Source of the DNA: CAZCVI01 sp964502145
GTDB taxonomy: Bacteria > Acidobacteriota > Aminicenantia > UBA2199
Direction of reading: 5' to 3'
DNA length: 38,968 bases
Assembly: GCA_964502145.1 (NCBI GenBank)
Contig: CAZCVI010000071.1
Span: 1-38,968, forward strand
A model generated the notes under the pieces. It saw nothing but the letters and a program-made list of their open reading frames with translations. It did not search any database and had not been told where the DNA came from. Position 1 is the stretch's first letter. Every line of letters starts with the position of its first letter. This document shows positions 8,097-16,176 of this stretch, in pieces. Made by a program: the position numbers and the translations under genes.

Positions 8097-8531
8097 ATGT
8101 TAAAACATTTTGTACTGGCCAGTCTGCTGTTTGTCATGTTAAGTGTGGGTGTAAACGCCGAGTCATTGGCGCAGATTGGTGATGTGGATTTGGAAACTAT
8201 CGCCACTCTTAAAGGGCAGTGGGCATTAACTGACAGCCGTTTTTCATTGACCTTTACCGATCAGTTTGCCAATGTGATTTATGGGTTGAAGTATTATTAT
8301 TACTCCCGCTCCAATACCAAGACCTCTTATCCCTGGGTTTATACCATTGTCAAATCCAAGAAAACCAAGCAGTTTTATTTTGCCCGTGGTAGTTATCAGA
8401 ATGGGCGGTTCATTGGCAACACTTCCAGAATTGAGTTCAAGAGCAAGGACAAGTTCGTCGTTTACTCCAGCACCAATCCCCGCCAGATCTATTTTATCGC
8501 CTATCGCATCAAACCCATCCCCAAAAAATAG
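8097..8531 (+). CDS. Small secreted protein of unknown function
   Basis: A 144-residue protein I do not recognise. Residues 1-21 form a clear signal peptide (basic start, hydrophobic core, cleavage likely after Val-Asn-Ala), so the mature protein is exported. The mature part alternates polar and aromatic residues (a YYYY run, repeated Phe/Tyr strands) and begins with a Leu-Lys-Gly-Gln-Trp segment. This suggests a small beta-barrel or lipocalin-like fold, but that is only an impression. The ATG follows the cysS stop by one base and has no ribosome site of its own, implying translation coupled to cysS. No neighbour hints at its role. Confidence 0.65.
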   Translation: MLKHFVLASLLFVMLSVGVNAESLAQIGDVDLETIATLKGQWALTDSRFSLTFTDQFANVIYGLKYYYYSRSNTKTSYPWVYTIVKSKKTKQFYFARGSYQNGRFIGNTSRIEFKSKDKFVVYSSTNPRQIYFIAYRIKPIPKK

Positions 8532-8550
8532 CCCTAGCTTATCTTCATTA

Positions 8551-8586
8551 TTCCCATATTTCCCATATCTCCCATGCTTCCCATTA
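8551..8586 (+). repeat. Tandem 9-bp repeat, TTCCCATAT type
   Basis: Four 9-bp units: TTCCCATAT at 8551-8559 and 8560-8568, then CTCCCATGC and TTCCCATTA at 8569-8577 and 8578-8586. The same kind of unit (NNTCCCATA) forms the start of the ABC ATPase gene at 37575-37628. Here it is non-coding, 20 bp after a stop codon. Confidence 0.75.
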
Positions 8587-8663
8587 GACTTAACAGACAT
8601 TCACGTTTTGCCAGTCAATCCAAGCCCGGAAGATTATTATCTGAACTTTCATCTTGAAAAGAC

Positions 8664-8693
8664 TTGACAAAACAAGGTATAACCCCTTATAAT
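8664..8693 (+). promoter_or_regulatory. Promoter of tRNA-Leu
   Basis: A consensus TTGACA (8664-8669) is followed after 18 bp by a perfect TATAAT (8688-8693). The mature tRNA begins at 8731. Confidence 0.75.
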
Positions 8694-8730
8694 TATACTT
8701 CAATTATAATTTCGTACCAATAAAATGAGC

Positions 8731-8814
8731 GCCGAAGTGGTGGAATTGGCAGACACGCAAGTTTCAGGTATTTGTAGGTGTACACCTGTGGGGGTTCGAG
8801 TCCCCCCTTCGGCA
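8731..8814 (+). tRNA. tRNA-Leu, anticodon CAG
   Basis: Acceptor arms GCCGAAG (8731-8737) and CTTCGGC (8807-8813) pair perfectly, with discriminator A at 8814. The anticodon stem CAAGT (8758-8762) pairs with ATTTG (8770-8774) around loop TTCAGGT, giving anticodon CAG at 8765-8767 for codon CUG. A long variable arm (AGGTG/CACCT type) marks it as a class II tRNA, and the T arm is GGGGG-TTCGAGT-CCCCC. CCA is not encoded. The gene stands alone with its own promoter. Confidence 0.96.
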
Positions 8815-8908
8815 GTTTTTAATCCCCCTCCTCTCCACATCTTTTCTTTTTTTAGAAAAAAGCAATCCATCACATCATCCATAAAACAACTTCAGGAGAA
8901 TTCCAGCC

Positions 8909-9535
8909 ATGAATAATATCCAGCAGAACAAGGGCCGCGTAGCCATATTGTTATCCGGGCGTGGTTCCAATTTCGAGGCCATTTACCAGTTCTCACAACA
9001 GGCAGCGGCCAATTTTCAAGTCATTGCCGTGATTTCCGATAACGCGGAAGCCCACGGTCTCATTACCGCCAAAAATTGGGGTTTGCCCACTTATTTTGTG
9101 AATCCAAAACAGCTTAAAAACAAAACCATCTACGAACAAAAGATTGTCGATATTTTAAAAAATCATCATACTCAGCTCGTCTGTTTGGCAGGTTACATGC
9201 GTATCGTTGGCGAAACATTATTAAATGCCTACCCCGGTCTTATTCTTAACATCCATCCCGCGCTTCTCCCTTCCTTTCCTGGCACCCATGCCCAGCAACA
9301 AGCCCTGGATCATGGCGTTAAAATCAGTGGTTGCACGGTTCATTTCGTTGACCCTGGTATAGATAGCGGACCTATTATTCTTCAAAATGCTGTCACCATA
9401 CTGGAAAATGATACCGAGGATTCCCTCGCTTCGCGAATCCTAACCCAAGAACATCAACTTTATTCAGAAGCCATTTCCTTATTTTTTCAAAAACGATTGA
9501 ATATTTCTGGTAGAAGGGTTATAATTTCATCATGA
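8909..9535 (+). CDS. purN: Phosphoribosylglycinamide formyltransferase
   Basis: PurN transfers a formyl group from 10-formyltetrahydrofolate to glycinamide ribonucleotide in purine synthesis. The 208-residue product has the GAR/phosphate-binding start VAILLSGRGSNF (residues 11-22), LAGYMRI near 98, the catalytic Asn-His segment NIHPALLPSFPGTHA near 115-130, and the catalytic Asp in HFVDPGIDSGPI near 150. Length is typical. AGGAG 11 bp before the ATG supports the start. Other purine genes are absent from the window. Its stop overlaps the start of the next gene by 4 bp (ATGA), so the two are translated together. Confidence 0.96.
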   Translation: MNNIQQNKGRVAILLSGRGSNFEAIYQFSQQAAANFQVIAVISDNAEAHGLITAKNWGLPTYFVNPKQLKNKTIYEQKIVDILKNHHTQLVCLAGYMRIVGETLLNAYPGLILNIHPALLPSFPGTHAQQQALDHGVKISGCTVHFVDPGIDSGPIILQNAVTILENDTEDSLASRILTQEHQLYSEAISLFFQKRLNISGRRVIISS

Positions 9536-10110
9536 AACAGACAAAATTTAACAAAATCGGATTGTTGGGGTTGGTTGTTTTTTTCATCAGTGCCGCTGGA
9601 CTTTGGGCCTTAACTGAATTCTCCGCTGAAAATGCCAGACGGGTTGACTTAACCCTCAAACGCATCGGCAAAGAGAAACGAAGCACTGTCTTCTTAAAAA
9701 AAATCACCTTCTCCCAAGATGAACTCAACTCCTACCTGAACCTCATCTATGTGAAACGCTATTCACCAGAAGTCAAATATATCAAATTGAACCTGGAAAG
9801 AAACAATGAGGTCAGCGGAATAGTAAAAATAAAACTGGAAGGTGCCAAATATGATAAAGTTCCCTCCATGTTCCGGGATATCCAGTTAGAACTGTCCGGC
9901 AAGGTAGAGTGTGAAAATTATCGCATGAGATTCCTTTTCGAGAATATCAAGCTCAACGGCACCAGTTTCTCCCCCGAGATGCTCGATGAAGCATTTGGCA
10001 CAGCCCAATCCCGTTTTAAGGTAAAAAAATCATTGTATGATTGGTTCAACCTCATGCCCGGCATTAAAAACGTGATTATTGAATATAAAAAGATTATCTT
10101 TTTCTATTAG
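9532..10110 (+). CDS. Membrane-anchored or secreted protein of unknown function
   Basis: A 192-residue protein of no family I recognise. Residues 7-29 are a hydrophobic segment (signal peptide or N-terminal anchor) after a lysine-rich start, so most of the protein should face the periplasm. The rest is rich in Lys, Glu and beta-branched residues. Segments such as VSGIVKIKLEG and LSGKVECENYRMRFLFENIKLNG look like strands of a repeating amphipathic sheet, reminiscent of LolA/AsmA-like lipid-binding folds, but this is weak. It overlaps purN by 4 bp and precedes recG by 77 bp; neither neighbour suggests a function. Confidence 0.65.
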   Translation: MKQTKFNKIGLLGLVVFFISAAGLWALTEFSAENARRVDLTLKRIGKEKRSTVFLKKITFSQDELNSYLNLIYVKRYSPEVKYIKLNLERNNEVSGIVKIKLEGAKYDKVPSMFRDIQLELSGKVECENYRMRFLFENIKLNGTSFSPEMLDEAFGTAQSRFKVKKSLYDWFNLMPGIKNVIIEYKKIIFFY

Positions 10111-10187
10111 CACTAAAACCACCTGCTGTTTATTCTTTCTGGCCACATTATCCGCCATAGCTTTTATTAAAAAGAAGTCTCCCAATC

Positions 10188-12233
10188 ATGAAAACGCTTA
10201 AACTCGATTCCCCGCTCACCGAAGTACATGGTATCGGTACAAAATATGCCGCTAAATTCCAAAAAGCAGGATTTGTGACCCTGTTTGATTTGTTATTTCA
10301 TTTCCCGATCCATTACATTGATTTTGCCAATGCTGTAGATGTTGTCCAACCCGGAGTCAAACAATTATACCGCGTGAAAGTACTCAAATGGAGTCTTTCC
10401 AACTTGTACAAACGGCGTTTGTCTATTTTGCGTCTAAAAGCCTTCGTCGGCGAATTGCCCGTGACCATTGTTTTTTTTAACCAAGCTTATCTCACCCAAT
10501 TCCTCAAAACCCACCCGGTCATTTATATTTACGGCCAATTCGAAATGGAAAAAGGTATCTATCAGGCCAACACGCCTACCATTTTTGATGAAAATCGCCC
10601 CAACCACGCCAAAACTGAACCCGTGTACAGCAAAATTAACACCATCAAATCGGGAAACTTCAGGCAAATAATGCACTCTGTTTTCCCCATGTTGATTGAC
10701 CCCTGGGAAAACTTACCCGGCTTTATTTTGCAGAAATACCAGTTCCCACCGATAGTTTCCGCCCTTGCAGCCATTCATTTTCCCCCCCGTTTTGAGCCAG
10801 AAGAGATCGAAGCCCAGAAGCGCCGGTTTATTTATAGTGAGTTTCTTTTTTTTCAATTGGAGTTGCAGTATATCCGCCAGTTTTTTAAACAGGTGCCGCG
10901 CGTGTTTCGTTACCCTGTTCTTCCCCAGTGGCGTGAATCACTGGCAACTATCCTGCCATTTGCACTCACTCCCGATCAGGAAAATGCCTGCCAGAACATT
11001 ATGTCTGATCTGATGGGTGACTTTACCATGCAACGGCTTTTACAGGGCGATGTGGGCAGTGGTAAAACCATTGTGGCGTTTGTTGCCTTGTGGATGGCCA
11101 CAGCCGGTGGTTTTCAGGGCGCTTTTCTTGCTCCCACTGAAATTCTTGCCGCCCAACAGTTCCATGCCGCAGAACGATTTTTTACCCAGGCCAATATCGC
11201 CCTGCTCACTGGTTCTACTTCCAGCAGGGAACGTAAGACTATCCTGCGACGTCTAAGCAATGGAGAAATTGATATCGTGTTTGGAACCCATGCGTTACTC
11301 ACTGAAGCCGTGCAATTTAAATGTTTGACCATGGTCGTGATTGATGAACAGCACCGTTTTGGTGTGTCGCAACGTGCCGCGTTATATTATAAAGGTCGAG
11401 CAGTTGATCTGCTTGTCACCACCGCCACCCCCATTCCCCGCACCATGTTACTCTCCCTTTACAATGATCTTGGCGTTTCCACCATCAAAACAAAACCACA
11501 GGGCCGCTTGCCCGTGATCACCAAAATCCGTCGCCCCGACCAACGGGATGAATTTTACCAACGTTTGAAAGAAAAAGTCGTACTCGGTCAGAAAGTCTTT
11601 ATTATTCTTCCCTTGATCGAGAAATCCGAATTCTTTAACGAATTGCGGGACATTGAAAGCGAATCCGAGTACTTCCAAAGCATATTTAAGGGTTTACCTA
11701 TTGGCATTGTTACTGGTCGCACCCCGGCGGCGGAAAAAGACGCCCTATTGGAAAGCATGATGCAGGGAACGATCAACGTTTTAATTGCCACCACAGTCAT
11801 TGAAGTAGGTATTGACGTGAAAGATGCGACCATCATGGTAATTGAGAATGCCGACCGTTACGGGTTATCGCAATTGCATCAATTACGTGGTCGCGTGGGT
11901 CGTGGTTCGTTGCAGTCTTATTGTTATCTTTTCCCTTCTGCCACCTTAACTGAAAGCGGCAAACAACGCTTAAAAACAATCGTTGAAACCAACGATGGTT
12001 TTGAGATTGCCGAGACCGATTTAAAAATGCGCGGTGGTGGTATTATTGCTGGTCTGCAGCAGTCCGGTCACCTTGACTTTAAGATTGCCAATATGCAGGA
12101 CCACCATCATATTTTCAAAGAAGCCAGACAAGATGCTGCCCTCATTCTCGCTGATAAAACTCTTGCCAATCCTTATATTGATACCTTTCTTGATACCATC
12201 AAACAAAAACTCAAAGATATCAATTTCAGTTAA
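10188..12233 (+). CDS. recG: ATP-dependent DNA helicase RecG
   Basis: RecG is a superfamily 2 helicase that reverses stalled replication forks and branch-migrates Holliday junctions. The 681-residue product has an N-terminal wedge/OB region (about 10-200), the Walker A GDVGSGKT near residues 287-294, the DEQH box in VVIDEQHRFG near 390, TATPIPRT near 415, and motifs V and VI in ATTVIEVGIDV and QLRGRVGRG near 530-565. The C-terminal TRG-type region (DGFEIAETDLKMRGGG) is complete. The DEQH box replaces the general DExH/D of other helicases, which is normal for RecG. Length is close to the usual 690. No pairing genes surround it. Confidence 0.97.
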   Translation: MKTLKLDSPLTEVHGIGTKYAAKFQKAGFVTLFDLLFHFPIHYIDFANAVDVVQPGVKQLYRVKVLKWSLSNLYKRRLSILRLKAFVGELPVTIVFFNQAYLTQFLKTHPVIYIYGQFEMEKGIYQANTPTIFDENRPNHAKTEPVYSKINTIKSGNFRQIMHSVFPMLIDPWENLPGFILQKYQFPPIVSALAAIHFPPRFEPEEIEAQKRRFIYSEFLFFQLELQYIRQFFKQVPRVFRYPVLPQWRESLATILPFALTPDQENACQNIMSDLMGDFTMQRLLQGDVGSGKTIVAFVALWMATAGGFQGAFLAPTEILAAQQFHAAERFFTQANIALLTGSTSSRERKTILRRLSNGEIDIVFGTHALLTEAVQFKCLTMVVIDEQHRFGVSQRAALYYKGRAVDLLVTTATPIPRTMLLSLYNDLGVSTIKTKPQGRLPVITKIRRPDQRDEFYQRLKEKVVLGQKVFIILPLIEKSEFFNELRDIESESEYFQSIFKGLPIGIVTGRTPAAEKDALLESMMQGTINVLIATTVIEVGIDVKDATIMVIENADRYGLSQLHQLRGRVGRGSLQSYCYLFPSATLTESGKQRLKTIVETNDGFEIAETDLKMRGGGIIAGLQQSGHLDFKIANMQDHHHIFKEARQDAALILADKTLANPYIDTFLDTIKQKLKDINFS

Positions 12234-12387
12234 TAGACCTCTTCCTGTATATTCGTAATATTTCGTATCATTCATTGTCCAAATTTTATTTTTATTTCAT
12301 CCAATTCCTGTATTCCCCATTACTCATGTAACTCCCCTATCATTTACATTGAGTTTTGAAAATGGGAAATAAATATAAAAATTTTTG

Positions 12388-12416
12388 TTGAAAAGTTCAG
12401 GCATATTAGGTACAAT
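12388..12416 (+). promoter_or_regulatory. Promoter of the first S74 gene
   Basis: TTGAAA at 12388-12393, 17 bp, then TACAAT at 12411-12416. The start codon is at 12542, so the predicted leader is about 118 bases, long enough for leader-based control. A small palindrome CTGAG-TC-CTCAG lies inside it at 12458-12469. Otherwise the 308-bp gap after recG holds only T/C-rich, loosely repetitive sequence. Confidence 0.6.
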
Positions 12417-12541
12417 ATATAGCATGGAATTAATAGGACTTTTGATCATGGTAATCGCTGAGTCCTCAGATGTAAAGAGGTATCGCCTGTATCGGATTAC
12501 GTATCACCCGCAAAAAAATAAAAATAATTGGAGGTAAAGTT

Positions 12542-14122
12542 ATGCACAAACAAAAAAAATGTATGAGATCGTTGGTTATTGCCTTTCTTTTTATCGGTTT
12601 TTTTGGCATTTCCAGCGTGGTTGCTGTAGCTGGTTATCAATCAGGTGAAAATACTGTTGCCGAGGAGATGATCGGTAGTAGTGGGATAAGTTGGTCACCC
12701 ACCGTGAGTTATGAACGATTAATTTTGACTGTGGCAAGACCCGACGGAACAGTATTTAAAAAAACCTTTGATGCTGGCATCGCCCCCTATCTTGATCTTT
12801 CCAGTATTCATGGCGATAATTCCTGCGATGGCTCGTATACCTATGAATTGCGAGTAAGCCAACAGCAGGGTAAAAAGGTACGTGGCGAGAACCCAAGAAA
12901 AGAAGCCGGACAGCTCCCAACCCAAGTACTCTCCCAGACCGGTCACTTTTTAGTCAAGGGTGGAGCTGTGGTCAGTAAAAATTTAACCGAGACCCCCTCC
13001 CGCACCATGGATGTCGTCCACAGCGATGATGTCATTATCACAGGCAGCCAGTGCGTGGGCTATGATTGCCTCACCGATGGCACCGAAAACTTTGGCTTTG
13101 ATACCATTAAAATGAAGGAGAACAACATCCAGATTTTCTTCGATGATACCAGCGCAACCGCTGGATTCCCAGCCAACGATTGGCGAATTATTGCCAATGA
13201 TTCCTCCAGTGGTGGCGGTAATTATTTATCCTTTCAGGATTCTACCGGCGCGAAAGTTCCCTTTAAAGTTATGGCCGGGGCACGGACCAGTGCCCTTTTT
13301 GTGAGTAGTACCGGTCGGGTAGGATTGGGAACCAGCACACCCGTTTTGGACTTACATATCACACGGGGTGATACTCCCTCCATCCGTCTCGAACAAGACA
13401 CTACCTCCGGCTGGACCGCACAAACCTTTGATATTTCTGGCAATGAATCCAATTTTTTCATCCGTGATACAACCAGCGGTTCAAAACTCCCGTTCCGAAT
13501 TCAACCCGGCGCACCCACCAACACCCTGACCCTTAAAAACGACGGTAGCGTGGGCATCGGCACATGGTCGCCAACTTATGCCCTGGAAGTAAGTAGAACC
13601 GGCACTGCTGGAAATTTGGCCTGTATCCAAACGGATGGTGCTACTGGTATTATTTCCGCTGATTCCAGTCACGTTTTTATTGGGGCAAAGACCAACCATG
13701 ATTTTAGGCTAATTGCCAATGATTCTCCAAAAATCACGATTCTGACTTCAGGAAATGTCGGATTTGGCACAAATGCTCCTGCTCACCCAATACATATGGC
13801 CAGTGGTGCCCACTGCACCAGTGGTGGAACTTGGACCAATTCCTCCAGCCGGGAGTTAAAAGAAAACATCCAATCCCTGACTACTTCCGAAGCCATGAAT
13901 ACATTAAATAATCTTAACCCGGTGAAATACAATTACAAGATCGATAAAGCGGAAAAACATGTCGGTTTTATTGCCGAAGATGCACCCGATCTAGTAGCCA
14001 CCCAAGACAAAAAAGGTATGAGCCCGATGGATGTTGTAGCTGTCTTAACCAAGGTCGTCCAAGAACAACAAAAAACAATTGCAGAACTCCAGCAGAAAAT
14101 CGCCGCTTTAGAGAAAAAGTAG
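12542..14122 (+). CDS. Secreted fibre-like protein with S74 intramolecular chaperone domain (copy 1)
   Basis: A 526-residue exported protein. Residues 1-30 form a signal peptide. Next comes an Ig-like domain (about 40-110), then Gly/Ser/Thr-rich repeats with phage-tail-fibre character (segments with VGLGTSTP and VGIGTWSP). The last 95 residues are a peptidase S74 (endosialidase chaperone) domain beginning SSRELKENI, followed by a coiled-coil tail. In this family Ser and Lys five residues apart cut the chaperone off after it trimerises the fibre; Ser435 and Lys440 fit. The typical Asp after that Ser is Ser here. GGAGG before the ATG sets the start, and a promoter and terminator make it a single-gene unit. 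A paralogue follows directly. The likely role is a trimeric surface or secreted fibre, perhaps an adhesin; that is inference from the fold. Confidence 0.85.
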   Translation: MHKQKKCMRSLVIAFLFIGFFGISSVVAVAGYQSGENTVAEEMIGSSGISWSPTVSYERLILTVARPDGTVFKKTFDAGIAPYLDLSSIHGDNSCDGSYTYELRVSQQQGKKVRGENPRKEAGQLPTQVLSQTGHFLVKGGAVVSKNLTETPSRTMDVVHSDDVIITGSQCVGYDCLTDGTENFGFDTIKMKENNIQIFFDDTSATAGFPANDWRIIANDSSSGGGNYLSFQDSTGAKVPFKVMAGARTSALFVSSTGRVGLGTSTPVLDLHITRGDTPSIRLEQDTTSGWTAQTFDISGNESNFFIRDTTSGSKLPFRIQPGAPTNTLTLKNDGSVGIGTWSPTYALEVSRTGTAGNLACIQTDGATGIISADSSHVFIGAKTNHDFRLIANDSPKITILTSGNVGFGTNAPAHPIHMASGAHCTSGGTWTNSSSRELKENIQSLTTSEAMNTLNNLNPVKYNYKIDKAEKHVGFIAEDAPDLVATQDKKGMSPMDVVAVLTKVVQEQQKTIAELQQKIAALEKK

Positions 14123-14144
14123 ACTTATAACTATTAATAGAAAC

Positions 14145-14183
14145 GGCGGGACAATCATAACTATTGCCCCGCCAGTTTTTTTT
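14145..14183 (+). terminator. Terminator after S74 copy 1
   Basis: Stem GGCGGGACAAT (14145-14155) pairs with ATTGCCCCGCC (14163-14173) with one mismatch, followed by eight T residues (14176-14183). Its core sequence resembles the terminator after copy 2, consistent with duplication of the whole unit. Confidence 0.9.
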
Positions 14184-14220
14184 ACCACAGATTAAAAAAC
14201 GATTCATTCTCCATTTTATC

Positions 14221-14256
14221 CACATCGTCCACGTCGTCCATGTCGTCCACATACTT
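14221..14256 (+). repeat. Tandem 9-bp repeat, CACRTCGTC type
   Basis: Three close 9-bp units (CACATCGTC, CACGTCGTC, CATGTCGTC) at 14221-14247 and a degraded fourth to 14256, between the two S74 genes. Unit length matches the CCCATA tracts elsewhere in the window but the sequence differs. Confidence 0.7.
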
Positions 14257-14333
14257 CACCACATCCTCAACAAAAACTATGTGAATCCCCAATAAGTCCC
14301 CCTTAAAAAAAATAAAAAAAAACGATGCCCCCC

Positions 14334-14361
14334 TTGACAAGCTTTTTTAAAAGCGTACAAT
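14334..14361 (+). promoter_or_regulatory. Promoter of the second S74 gene
   Basis: TTGACA at 14334-14339, 16 bp, TACAAT at 14356-14361. The start codon at 14390 is about 28 bp downstream, with AGGAGG between. Confidence 0.7.
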
Positions 14362-14389
14362 ACAAAACTAACAAAAAACAGGAGGAATA

Positions 14390-16018
14390 ATGATGATTAA
14401 AACAAATAGATTAATTAATAAACATGTGTTATCCCTATTTTTCATGGGATTTCTGGCAATGAATGTTCTCGGCCAAGGTGTCGGTTTCAAACCCGTGGCC
14501 GACGAGATGATTGGTGGCAACAGTATCACTTGGGTAACCAAAATAAATTATGCCAAATTGGTACTGACCATTTCCAGGCCTGACGGGACCGTTTTTCGTA
14601 AGTCCTTTCCCTCCGGCAACTCTCCTTATGTCGATATTGCCAGTATTCTCGGTGATAGCCATGCAGAAGGTACTTTTTTTTACGAATTGCGGGTCATTCC
14701 GGCAGTGTCGTCACGTGTTCGTGTTGAGGATAGTGATGGCGCACCCAGCCGGGAGGCGAGACGTGAAAATGTCTTACCCGTGAACGATTTGACCCAATCC
14801 GGCGCGTTTTCCATCACCAATGGCTATATTGTCAATTCATCTATGCAGGAAACACCCGCCAGGACCTTACTTCAGGATCCCGGTCCCTTGGACCAAGTGA
14901 TTGCCGATGATCTTATCGTCCAGGGCAGTGCCTGTGTCGGGTTGGATTGCGTGAACAACGAGAGTTTTGGTTTTGATACCATTCGCATGAAGGAAAACAA
15001 TATCCGTATCAAATTTGATGATACCAGTGCATCCGCTGGATTTCCCGCCAATGATTGGCAACTCACCGCCAATGACAGTGCCAGTGGTGGGGCCAGTAAG
15101 TTCTCGATTGAAGATATCACCGGTGCCAAAGTACCCTTTACCCTCACCGCTGGAGCACCCAGCAATTCCCTCTTTGTCAGCAGCACCGGAAGACTTGGCC
15201 TTAAAACCGCCACCCCTGTATTGGATATTCATATAGTTAACGGCAATACACCCGCCCTTCGTTTTGAACAAGATGGTACAGTTGGATATTCACCCCAAAC
15301 CTGGGATGTAGCCGGTAATGAAGCCAACTTCTTTATCCGTGATGTCACCGGTGGTTCAAGATTACCTTTCAGAATTCAGCCCGGTGCCCTCACCAACTCT
15401 CTTACTCTCAGGGCTGATGGCAAAGTGGGAATAGGTACATGGTCGCCTACTTTTGCACTGGAAGTAAGCAAAACTGGTTCGACTGCAAATTTTGCATGTA
15501 TCCAAACCGATGGCGCTACCGGTATTGTTTCTGCTGATTCCAGTCACGTTTTTATCGGGGCGAAATCCAATCATGATTTTAGGCTAATTGCCAATGATTC
15601 TCCAAAAATAACTATTCTACCATCGGGGAATGTCGGATTCGGTGTTAATGCTCCTGCTAATCCTATCCAAATGGCCAGCGGTGCGTTTTGCTCTGCCGGT
15701 GGAACTTGGACCAATGCCTCTAGCAGGGAATTAAAAGAAAACATTCAATCCCTGACTACCACCGAAGCATTCAATACACTAAACCACCTCAGCCCGGTAA
15801 AATACAATTATAAAGTTGATAAAATGGATAAACATGTGGGATTTATTGCCGAGGATGCACCCGCATTGGTGGCTACCCAGGATAAAAAAGGTATGAGTCC
15901 CATGGATGTCGTGGCTGTCTTAACCAAGGTCGTACAAGAACAGCAAAAATCCCTACAAGAACAAGGAAGAACCATCGCCGAGCTGCAAAAAAAAATTGCG
16001 GCCATGGAAAAGAAATAA
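14390..16018 (+). CDS. Secreted fibre-like protein with S74 intramolecular chaperone domain (copy 2)
   Basis: A 542-residue paralogue of the protein encoded just upstream, similar over its whole length. It has a signal peptide (residues 1-29), an Ig-like domain (about 40-110), tail-fibre-like repeats and the C-terminal S74 chaperone domain. The cleavage pair Ser444/Lys449 lies in ASSRELKENI. The final coiled coil is longer than in copy 1 by about eight residues (an extra SLQEQGR-type heptad). The middle region is well conserved between copies (for example DDTSASAGFPANDW against DDTSATAGFPANDW), while the Ig-like region and the linker near residues 110-150 differ most. AGGAGG precedes two adjacent ATGs at 14390 and 14393. 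Separate promoters and terminators mean the two copies can be expressed independently. Confidence 0.85.
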   Translation: MMIKTNRLINKHVLSLFFMGFLAMNVLGQGVGFKPVADEMIGGNSITWVTKINYAKLVLTISRPDGTVFRKSFPSGNSPYVDIASILGDSHAEGTFFYELRVIPAVSSRVRVEDSDGAPSREARRENVLPVNDLTQSGAFSITNGYIVNSSMQETPARTLLQDPGPLDQVIADDLIVQGSACVGLDCVNNESFGFDTIRMKENNIRIKFDDTSASAGFPANDWQLTANDSASGGASKFSIEDITGAKVPFTLTAGAPSNSLFVSSTGRLGLKTATPVLDIHIVNGNTPALRFEQDGTVGYSPQTWDVAGNEANFFIRDVTGGSRLPFRIQPGALTNSLTLRADGKVGIGTWSPTFALEVSKTGSTANFACIQTDGATGIVSADSSHVFIGAKSNHDFRLIANDSPKITILPSGNVGFGVNAPANPIQMASGAFCSAGGTWTNASSRELKENIQSLTTTEAFNTLNHLSPVKYNYKVDKMDKHVGFIAEDAPALVATQDKKGMSPMDVVAVLTKVVQEQQKSLQEQGRTIAELQKKIAAMEKK

Positions 16019-16052
16019 CCTCGTATAAGAAATATAAATTATCACCATCATT

Positions 16053-16090
16053 AAAATAGCGGGACAATGGTTCAATTGTCCCGCTATTTT
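16053..16090 (+). terminator. Bidirectional terminator between S74 copy 2 and the histidine kinase
   Basis: Perfect 16-bp arms, AAAATAGCGGGACAAT (16053-16068) and ATTGTCCCGCTATTTT (16075-16090), with loop GGTTCA. T-runs occur on both strands after the GC core, so it can end both the S74 transcript and the convergent kinase transcript. Confidence 0.92.
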
Positions 16091-16176
16091 TTTAAAGTGT
16101 GAGTCAATCCAATAGTATAATAAATGACCTGCGTTGGAGCCTATCTCCGCGCCAATTTTATTCTTCTTAAGCCGTA

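Noticed and set aside
8551..8586. CRISPR array from the short regular repeats
   Set aside because: Units are 9 bp with no spacers; these are simple tandem repeats. No cas genes are present.
8725..8916. 63-residue frame across the tRNA-Leu gene (and its antisense partner)
   Set aside because: It coincides with a perfectly folding tRNA; the frame is an artefact of that sequence.
12417..12541. Cyclic-di-GMP or other known riboswitch in the S74 copy 1 leader
   Set aside because: I could not find the conserved core of GEMM or other classes that I know by sight.
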